Positions 57,951 to 64,000 of a DNA stretch of 64,000 bases are shown in pieces; the first letter of the stretch is position 1; each line of letters begins with the position of its first letter. Both the position numbers and the translations under genes were made by a program. This DNA is from Streptomyces sp. WMMC500 (GTDB lineage: Bacteria > Actinomycetota > Actinomycetes > Streptomycetales > Streptomycetaceae), in the NCBI RefSeq assembly GCF_027497195.1, contig NZ_CP114905.1:1674001-1738000 (forward strand), given 5' to 3'. The notes beneath the pieces are model-generated. The model made no database searches, was not told the origin of the DNA, and was given only the letters and a program-made list of their open reading frames with translations.

Positions 57951-59501
57951 ATGAGCAGCGCACAGCCCGCGGACCCCGGGCCCAGGGTCGTCGTCATCGG
58001 CGGTGGCATCGCCGGACTCGCCGCCGCGCACCGGCTGCTGGCCCGCGGCGCGCGGGTCACGGTGCTGGAGGCCGCGTCCCGGCTCGGCGGCAAGCTGCAC
58101 GCTGGCGAGCTGGCCGGCCTGCCGGCCGACCTCGGCGCGGAGGCGCTGCTCGCCCGCCGCCCGGAGGCCGTCGACCTCGCGCGGGCCGTGGGGCTCGGCG
58201 AGGCGCTGCAGCCGGTGGCCGCGGGCGGCGCGGCGCTGTGGACCCGGGGACGGCTGCGCCCGCTGCCGGGCGGCCAGGTGATGGGCGTTCCCGGCGACCT
58301 GGAGCGGCTGGCGGCGGCGGAGGTGCTGTCGCCGGAGGGGCTGGCGCGGGCCGGCCGGGAGGCGGAGCTGCCCCCGGCGGAGCCGGGCGAGGACGTGGCG
58401 ATCGGCGCGTTCGTCGCCCAGCGGCTCGGCGCGGAGGTCACGGACCGGCTGGTGGAGCCGCTGCTGGGCGGCGTGTACGCGGGCGACGCGTACCGGCTGT
58501 CGATGCGCGCGGCGGTCCCGCAGTTGTTCGCGGCGCTGCGCGAGGAGCGCACGCTGCTGGGTGCGGCGCGGGCGGTGCAGTCCCGCGGCCCGGCGGCGCC
58601 TGCCGCGGGCGCGGCGCCGACGCCGGTGTTCATGGGCATCGAGGGGGGCGTCGGCCGCCTGCCCGCGGCGGTGGCGGACGCGGTGCGGGCGGCGGGCGGC
58701 GAGATCGTCCTCGGCGCGGCGGTCGCCGCGCTGGAGACGGCGGAGGGTCTCCCGGGCCCCGCCCCTTCCCCGAACCCCGGGGCCCCCGCGAGGGCTGTAC
58801 CCTCCGGCCCCGCCGTACCCGGCCCCGCGCGGGCCTCCGTTCCGGCCCCCGCCTCCCCGGGGACCCACCCCGCCCGCTGGCGCGTCCTCGCCGGAGGGCG
58901 CACCTACGACGCCGACGCCGTCGTGCTGGCCGTGCCCGCGGGGGCCGCGGCGCGGTTGCTGCGGGGGCTCGCGCCGCGGGCCGCCGCGGAGTTCGACGGC
59001 GTGCGGTACGCCTCCATGGCGCTGGTCACCCTCGCCCTCCCCCGCCGGGAGGCGGAGGCGCAGTTGCCCGCCGGAACCGGGTTCCTCGTGCCGCCGGTCG
59101 ACGGGCGCACGATCAAGGCGTCGACGTTCTCCTCCGCCAAGTGGCGCTGGGCCGGCGACGACGACCTCTTCCTGCTGCGCACCTCCGTCGGCCGCATCGA
59201 CGACGAGAAGATCCTCGAACGGGACGACGCCGAGCTCGTCGCCGCCTCCCTCGGCGACCTGCGCGCCGCCACCGGGCTCGCCGCGCGTCCCGTCGCCGGC
59301 CGCGTCAGCCGGTGGCAGGCCGCCCTCCCGCAGTACGAGGTCGGGCACGACGCGCGCGTCGCGCGCATCCGCGGTGCGCTGCCCGCCGGGCTCGCGGTGT
59401 GCGGCGCGCTGTACGAGGGCGTGGGCATCCCCGCCTGCGTCGCGAGCGCGCACCGGGCCGCCGACGAGCTGCTGGGGCGCCCTGGGACAATGGCCGCATG
59501 A
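57951..59501 (+). CDS. cgoX: Coproporphyrinogen III oxidase (HemY/HemG-type), CgoX
   Basis: A 516-residue FAD oxidase that converts coproporphyrinogen III to coproporphyrin III in the actinobacterial heme pathway; formerly called protoporphyrinogen oxidase. [20 protein letters not shown] binds [23 protein letters not shown] and [20 protein letters not shown] are family blocks, and [20 protein letters not shown] ends the FAD site. A Pro/Ala/Gly-rich insertion of about 40 residues (roughly 268-305) is low complexity and absent from shorter homologues. The stop overlaps the ATG of chdC. The 297 bases before ATG 57951 hold no gene. Confidence 0.93.
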   Translation: MSSAQPADPGPRVVVIGGGIAGLAAAHRLLARGARVTVLEAASRLGGKLHAGELAGLPADLGAEALLARRPEAVDLARAVGLGEALQPVAAGGAALWTRGRLRPLPGGQVMGVPGDLERLAAAEVLSPEGLARAGREAELPPAEPGEDVAIGAFVAQRLGAEVTDRLVEPLLGGVYAGDAYRLSMRAAVPQLFAALREERTLLGAARAVQSRGPAAPAAGAAPTPVFMGIEGGVGRLPAAVADAVRAAGGEIVLGAAVAALETAEGLPGPAPSPNPGAPARAVPSGPAVPGPARASVPAPASPGTHPARWRVLAGGRTYDADAVVLAVPAGAAARLLRGLAPRAAAEFDGVRYASMALVTLALPRREAEAQLPAGTGFLVPPVDGRTIKASTFSSAKWRWAGDDDLFLLRTSVGRIDDEKILERDDAELVAASLGDLRAATGLAARPVAGRVSRWQAALPQYEVGHDARVARIRGALPAGLAVCGALYEGVGIPACVASAHRAADELLGRPGTMAA

Positions 59502-60244
59502 GTGACGCACCCCCTCCGGCGGCTCCCTCCCCCGCGGCTTCGGCCCGCTCCGCGAACGCCGGCAAGAAGGCCAAGGATCTCAACGAGGTCATCCGTTACA
59601 CCCTCTGGTCCGTGTTCCGGCTCCGCGACACCCTCCCCGAGGACCGCGCGGGCTACGCGGACGAGGTCACCGAGCTGTTCGAGCAGCTCGCCGCGAAGGA
59701 CGTCGTCGTGCGCGGCACGTACGACGTGTCGGGGCTGCGGGCCGACGCGGACGTCATGATCTGGTGGCACGCGGAGAGCTCGGACGCGCTGCAGGAGGCG
59801 TACAACCTCTTCCGCCGCACCCGCCTGGGCCGCGCCCTCGCCCCGGTCTGGTCGAACATGGCGCTGCACCGGCCCGCCGAGTTCAACAAGTCGCACATCC
59901 CGGCGTTCCTGGCGGACGAGACCCCGCGCGCGTACGTGAGCGTGTACCCGTTCGTCCGCTCCTACGAGTGGTACCTGCTGCCCGACGAGGACCGCCGCCG
60001 CATGCTCGCCGACCACGGCAAGATGGCCCGCGGCTTCCCGGACGTACGCGCCAACACGGTGCCCTCGTTCTCCCTCGGCGACTACGAGTGGATCCTCGCC
60101 TTCGAGGCCGACGAGCTGCACCGCATCGTGGACCTGATGCGCCATCTGCGCGGCTCCGAGGCGCGGCGGCACGTCCGCGAGGAGGTGCCGTTCTACACCG
60201 GCCGCCGCAAGCCCGTCGCGGAGCTGGTGGCCTCCCTGGCCTGA
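59498..60244 (+). CDS. chdC: Coproheme decarboxylase (HemQ/ChdC)
   Basis: A 248-residue enzyme of the chlorite-dismutase family that removes two propionates from coproheme to give heme b. The first 25 residues are a Pro/Ala tail. The core has [32 protein letters not shown] and [20 protein letters not shown], then [11 protein letters not shown], where the Tyr of VYPF is the expected catalytic residue. [20 protein letters not shown] then DYEWILAFE holds the proximal region. With CgoX upstream and HemE nearby, most of the coproporphyrin-dependent branch is here; the ferrochelatase is not in the window. Confidence 0.94.
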   Translation: MSDAPPPAAPSPAASARSANAGKKAKDLNEVIRYTLWSVFRLRDTLPEDRAGYADEVTELFEQLAAKDVVVRGTYDVSGLRADADVMIWWHAESSDALQEAYNLFRRTRLGRALAPVWSNMALHRPAEFNKSHIPAFLADETPRAYVSVYPFVRSYEWYLLPDEDRRRMLADHGKMARGFPDVRANTVPSFSLGDYEWILAFEADELHRIVDLMRHLRGSEARRHVREEVPFYTGRRKPVAELVASLA

Positions 60245-60263
60245 CGCCAGGCGGGGCCCCGCC

Positions 60264-61889
60264 TCAGCCGACCGCCGGGCCGCCCGTCCCCGGCGCCACG
60301 GACCGCGTCCCGTCCCGCTGCGCCCTCGGCTCCGGACGCGGCGCGCAGTTCGCGTCGCCGGGCGTGCGGCCGGTCAGCAGGTACGTGTCGACGTACGCGT
60401 TGACGCAGGCGTTCTCACCCCCGGCGAGCCCGTGCGACCCGGCGTCCTTCTCCGTCACCAGGTCCGCCGAGCCGCCCAGCCGCCGCGCGAGCTCCCGCGC
60501 GCCGTCGTACGGCGTGGCCGCGTCGCGCTCGGCGGCGAGCAGGAGCACCGGCGGCAGCTCACCCGCGGCCGTGCGCACGTCGAGGGGCTGCTGCCGCGGG
60601 CCGGCCCAGAACGCGCACGGCAGATTCATCCAGGCGTTCTCCCACGTCTCGAACGGCGCCACGCGCGCGAGCCGGCTGTTGTCGCGGTCCCAGGTCTCCC
60701 AGTCGGTCGGCCAGGGCGCGTCGTTGCACTCGACGGCGGTGTAGACGGCGTTGCCGTTCTCCTGCGCCGCGTTGTCCGACGGGTCGTCGGCGGCGAACTC
60801 CACCAGCGTCCGGGGCTTGCCGTCGAGGTAGTCCGCGAGCGCGCCGGCGGCCGGCGCCCAGTACCCGTCGTTGTACGCCGCCCGCAGGAAGCCCGCCTGC
60901 AACTGGGCCGTGCCGATCCGCCCGCCGGCGGGTTCCTTCTCGATCATCTTGCGGGCCCGCCGGTACGCCGCCGCCACCTCCCAGCGGCTGCGGCCGAGGC
61001 GGTAGACGTCGTCGTGCCTGGCGACCCACCGCTGCCAGTCGGCCCAGCGCTCCTCGAACGCGGCGGACTGGCGCAGGTTGCTGCCGTACCAGATCTGCCC
61101 CGGGTCGGGGTCGACCGGGCTGTCGAAGACCATGCGGCGCACGTGGCCGGGGTAGAGGGCGGCGTACAGGCTGCCGAAGTAGGTGCCGTAGGAGGCGCCG
61201 AGGTAGGTGAGCCTGCGCTCGCCGAGCGCGGCGCGCAGCACCTCGAGGTCGCGGGCGTTGTTCAGCGACGTGTAGTGCCGCAGGCCCGCGATCCGGGCGC
61301 AGCCGTCGGCGTACGCCCGCGCCTTCTGGATACGGGCGCGCTTCTCGCGCTCCGATGGGTGCTCGGAGGTGTTCGACGGCGCCTTCATGAACTCGTCGGG
61401 GTCCTGGCAGGACAGCGCGCCGGAGCGCTCGACGCCGCGCGGGGCGTAGCCGACGAAGTCGTACGCCTCGGCCAGCCGCCGCCACTCCGGGGACCGGCTC
61501 AGCAGCGGGAAGTAGGTGCCGGAGGCGCCGGGCCCGCCGGGGTTGAAGACGAGCTTGCCCTGCCGCTCGGCGCGCGGGCCGGTCGCGCCGATGTGGGTGA
61601 CGGTGAGCCTGAGCTGCCGGCCGCCGGGGCGCGCGTAGTCCATCGGGACGGCGACGGTGCCGCACTCGACGGGCGCCGGCAGCCCCTCCGCCGCCGGGCA
61701 GGGGCCGAAGTCGACGCCGGCCCCGGCGGCACGGGCGGCGGCGACGGCGACCCCGCGGGCCTCGGGGCCCTCGGCCGCCCGGGAGACGGGCACGGCGGAC
61801 CCCGTCCGGGCGGCGTCGGCGGCGGGGGCCGCGGCGAGGCCGGTGAGAGCGAGCGAACCGAGGATTCCGTACAGCACTGCTGCTCTCAC
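60264..61889 (-). CDS. Secreted alpha/beta-hydrolase, tripeptidyl aminopeptidase (TAP) type
   Basis: A 541-residue secreted hydrolase of the S33 TAP family, which removes tripeptides from protein N-termini. The signal peptide ends near AADA (residue 26). KLVFNPGGPGASGTYFPLL forms the oxyanion region, RRLTYLGASYGTYFGSLYAA holds the nucleophile Ser, and LLAAERDAATPYDGAREL with DAGSHGLAGGENACVNAYVD carry the Asp and His of the triad. The last is the TAP C-terminal domain with paired Cys. GTG 61889 follows GGAAGG. A good promoter lies upstream (61966-61993). Confidence 0.92.
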   Translation of the reverse strand: MRAAVLYGILGSLALTGLAAAPAADAARTGSAVPVSRAAEGPEARGVAVAAARAAGAGVDFGPCPAAEGLPAPVECGTVAVPMDYARPGGRQLRLTVTHIGATGPRAERQGKLVFNPGGPGASGTYFPLLSRSPEWRRLAEAYDFVGYAPRGVERSGALSCQDPDEFMKAPSNTSEHPSEREKRARIQKARAYADGCARIAGLRHYTSLNNARDLEVLRAALGERRLTYLGASYGTYFGSLYAALYPGHVRRMVFDSPVDPDPGQIWYGSNLRQSAAFEERWADWQRWVARHDDVYRLGRSRWEVAAAYRRARKMIEKEPAGGRIGTAQLQAGFLRAAYNDGYWAPAAGALADYLDGKPRTLVEFAADDPSDNAAQENGNAVYTAVECNDAPWPTDWETWDRDNSRLARVAPFETWENAWMNLPCAFWAGPRQQPLDVRTAAGELPPVLLLAAERDAATPYDGARELARRLGGSADLVTEKDAGSHGLAGGENACVNAYVDTYLLTGRTPGDANCAPRPEPRAQRDGTRSVAPGTGGPAVG

Positions 61890-61965
61890 GAAAGGCCCTT
61901 CCGGCGCGACGAACAGCCGCTCGGTGGCGGCGCGAGCAATGAGGGTGAAAGGAGGGTAAAAGTGA

Positions 61966-61993
61966 TAATTATTGGCCGAGTTGCTGATGTAAA
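61966..61993 (-). promoter_or_regulatory. AT-rich promoter of the TAP-type protease gene
   Basis: On the minus strand, TTTACA (61993-61988) and TAATTA (61971-61966) are separated by 16 bases, a good vegetative promoter within an AT-rich island around 61940-61995. The transcript would start near 61958, about 70 bases before GTG 61889. Confidence 0.5.
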
Positions 61994-62031
61994 GGACCTC
62001 GGCGGGGGTGTCGCAGCGCGTCGGCCGCCGT

Positions 62032-62766
62032 CTACCGCGCGAGCGCCGCGCGCATCTCCGGGTCGGGCAGCGCCGCGGGCCCGCGCACGGCGAGCCCGGT
62101 CAGCGGCGAGTCCGCCTCGTCGAGGGTGGCGAGCAGCCCGCGGCCGTCGGGCGTGGCCCAGCGGGTGTACTCGCCGACCTCCAGCCGGGCTATCGCCAGA
62201 CAGCCGCACACCAGGATCAGCGGCAGCACGAACCAGCCCGCGATCGGCTCCTCCGCCGGCGCCCGCAGCGCCAGCGCGGCGGTCCCGGCGCCGAGCACCA
62301 CCACTCCCGCGACCCGTACGTGCCGCACGGCGGCGCGGACGGCGGACCGGATCGGCGCGGGTACCGCGAGCCCGGCCGCGGCGAGGCCGTCGTCGAGGTC
62401 ACGCAGCGCGTCGGCGGAACAGGCGGCGGCGCGGATGGCCGGAATCGTGCTCTGCCCGCCGGGCCCGGCGGCGGCGATCACGGCGGACTCGACGGGGTCG
62501 CGGCCCTCGGACTCCACGACGGTCGCCCAGCCGGTGTGCGCGAGCAGCAGCCGCCGCTCCCGCGCCAGCGACACGAGGGTGACGTCGACGACCCGCTGCG
62601 GCCCGCCGGCCAGGAAGGCGGCCTCGTACAGGGTCAGCTCACGCGCCCCGCGGACTCGGGCCGGCTCGGCTTCGGGCTGCGCCGCGGCGACGGAACCGAC
62701 GAGGACCAGGCGCCCGCACGTCAGCAGCGCTGCCGCCCAGGCGACGAGCGCGAAGCACACCCACAT
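62032..62766 (-). CDS. TIGR04222-type membrane protein
   Basis: A 244-residue protein with an N-terminal membrane helix (residues 1-27) and one or two more (about 160-200). The sequence ELTLYEAAFLAGGPQRVVDV, then ALVSLARERRLLLAHTG-like TLVSLARERRLLLAHTGWAT, matches the TIGR04222 domain of Streptomyces membrane proteins. The family name marks a conserved N-terminal region, not a function. It is divergent from nothing and sits between the TAP-like gene and hemE on the same strand. Confidence 0.8.
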   Translation of the reverse strand: MWVCFALVAWAAALLTCGRLVLVGSVAAAQPEAEPARVRGARELTLYEAAFLAGGPQRVVDVTLVSLARERRLLLAHTGWATVVESEGRDPVESAVIAAAGPGGQSTIPAIRAAACSADALRDLDDGLAAAGLAVPAPIRSAVRAAVRHVRVAGVVVLGAGTAALALRAPAEEPIAGWFVLPLILVCGCLAIARLEVGEYTRWATPDGRGLLATLDEADSPLTGLAVRGPAALPDPEMRAALAR

Positions 62767-62878
62767 GGCGGTGTTCTACGCGATCGGGGCACGGGGCGCC
62801 AGACCTATCTTTCCGAACGCCCCCGTGATAGCGGGGCGTTGCGAACCGGGCCCGCCAGGGACGTACAGGGCGGGAACG

Positions 62879-64000
62879 TCAGCGGGCCGAGGACTCGTGG
62901 ACGTACTCCACGAGCCGCGTCAGCGCGTCCGGGTCGGTCGTCGGGAGCACCCCGTGGCCGAGGTTGAACACGTGGCCCGCCAGCCCGGCCGCCGCCCGCA
63001 GCACCTCGCCGGCCTTGGCCTCCATCGCCGGGCGCGGCGCGAACAGCACGGCCGGGTCGAGGTTGCCCTGCAGCGCCTTGCCGGGGCCGACGCGGCGTGC
63101 CGCCTCGTCCAGCGGCACCCGCCAGTCGACGCCGACGACGTCGGCGCCCGCCTCGCCCATCGCGGTCAGCAGCTCGCCGGTGCCGACGCCGAAGTGGATA
63201 CGCGGCACCCCGTACTCGGCGACGGCCGCGAAGACCTCCGCGGACGCCGGCAGCACCGCCCGCCGGTAGTCGGCCGGGGCGAGCGCGCCCGCCCAGGAGT
63301 CGAAGAGCTGCACCGCGGAGGCGCCGGCCTCGATCTGCACCCGCAGGAAGGCCGCCGTGATGCCCGCGAGCCGGCCGACCAGCTCGGCCCACAGCTCCGG
63401 CGCGCCGTACATCATCGCCTTGGTGTGCTCGTGGTTGCGCGACGGGCCGCCCTCGACCAGGTAACTGGCCAGCGTGAACGGCGCGCCGGCGAAGCCGATC
63501 AGCGGCGTCGCGCCCAGCTCCGCGGTCAGCCGGCCCACGGCCTCGGTCACGTACGGCACGTCGTCGGGCTCCAGCGGGCGGAGCTGCGCGAGGTCCGCGC
63601 GGCTGCGGATCGGCTGGGCGACGACGGGGCCGACGCCCGGCTTGATGTCGAGGTCGACGCCGATGGCCTTCAGCGGCACGACGATGTCGCTGAAGAGGAT
63701 CGCGGCGTCCACGCCGTGCCGCCGCACGGGCTGCAGCGTGATCTCGGTGACGAGATCCGGCCGCCGGCACGAGTCGAGCATGCCGATGCCCTCGCGCAGG
63801 CGCCGGTACTCGGGCAGCGAGCGGCCCGCCTGGCGCATGAACCACACGGGGGTGTGCGGCACGGGCTCGCGCCGGCACGCACGCAGGAACGCGGAGTCGG
63901 CGGCCGGTCCCGCAGGGGCGGGGGGCGTCGCCGCGGGGGCGCTCGCCGCAAGGGCGCTCGCCGCGGGAGCGGCACCGGCGCCGGACGCGGCGGAGGGGCG
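62879..64000 (-). CDS. hemE: Uroporphyrinogen decarboxylase, 5' end outside window
   Basis: HemE turns uroporphyrinogen III into coproporphyrinogen III, the substrate of Cgo[21 protein letters not shown] is the signature near the N-terminus, [20 protein letters not shown] the substrate Asp region, and [20 protein letters not shown] the C-terminal block. The frame is open to the right edge: upstream of the GTG at 63862 it reads [15 protein letters not shown], which belongs to HemE, so the true start lies beyond 64000. The visible N-terminal extension is Ala/Pro-rich with no start codon. Confidence 0.95.
   Translation of the reverse strand, partial: RPSAASGAGAAPAASALAASAPAATPPAPAGPAADSAFLRACRREPVPHTPVWFMRQAGRSLPEYRRLREGIGMLDSCRRPDLVTEITLQPVRRHGVDAAILFSDIVVPLKAIGVDLDIKPGVGPVVAQPIRSRADLAQLRPLEPDDVPYVTEAVGRLTAELGATPLIGFAGAPFTLASYLVEGGPSRNHEHTKAMMYGAPELWAELVGRLAGITAAFLRVQIEAGASAVQLFDSWAGALAPADYRRAVLPASAEVFAAVAEYGVPRIHFGVGTGELLTAMGEAGADVVGVDWRVPLDEAARRVGPGKALQGNLDPAVLFAPRPAMEAKAGEVLRAAAGLAGHVFNLGHGVLPTTDPDALTRLVEYVHESSAR

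Overview
The window is very GC-rich actinobacterial DNA. It has tightly packed genes, many GTG and TTG starts, ATGA/GTGA stop-start overlaps and abundant GC-rich hairpins. The gene content points to Streptomyces or a close relative: Pup-type proteasome beta subunit, DUF397, DUF5709, SAV2148-type HEPN protein, a DUF1707-FHA protein, coproporphyrin-type heme genes and PHO-box-like repeats. From memory, the order of the housekeeping genes (sulfite reductase, cysH, sulfonate transporter, then murC, then heme genes) resembles the S. coelicolor region around SCO6102 to SCO6031. It therefore reads as a core chromosomal segment with accessory genes dropped in. I see no tRNA, rRNA, CRISPR array, transposase or prophage gene.

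Layout. 1-7.5 kb is a sulfur block: sulfite reductase (cut by the window edge), a small zinc-ribbon protein, APS reductase, a sirohydrochlorin chelatase, a secreted pectate lyase, cysteine dioxygenase behind a Cys-codon leader-like segment, a rhodanese, and a sulfonate-type ABC importer under a perfect inverted repeat. 7.7-21 kb holds exporters and cell-envelope genes: MMPL, lactate oxidase family, BASS, LysE, FG-GAP lipoprotein, FHA protein, penicillin-binding protein, ABC exporter, MFS and a nucleotidyltransferase. 21-28 kb has an Erm-type rRNA methylase preceded by a poly-Cys leader peptide and a WhiB7-like promoter, then two DEDDh exonucleases flanking a HEPN protein, a trypsin-like protease, DUF397 and an APH(6)-type kinase. 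28-36 kb has an orphan proteasome beta subunit, two coupled surface-polysaccharide genes, a GNAT, a globin-reductase and a long strand-asymmetric C-rich intergenic region.

36-46.5 kb is one long operon. A divergent DeoR regulator faces a xylose-type ABC importer, two FGGY kinases, a histidine phosphatase, a 2-hydroxyacid dehydrogenase and a secreted propeller-like protein, nearly all joined by overlapping stop and start codons. No isomerase or aldolase is present, so the substrate is open. 46.5-64 kb is mostly housekeeping: MsrB, MurC, RibD-like reductase, ZapE, a PhoX-like phosphatase with a PHO-box-like repeat, polysaccharide deacetylase, AIM24, Pth2, CoA-disulfide-reductase family protein, DUF4349 lipoprotein, CgoX-ChdC, a secreted tripeptidyl-peptidase-like hydrolase, and HemE cut by the right edge.

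The best leads for new biology are regulatory: the in-frame Cys leader joined to cysteine dioxygenase, and the poly-Cys leader in front of Erm. Next come the orphan PrcB with a one-residue insertion near its active site and the two-kinase sugar operon.
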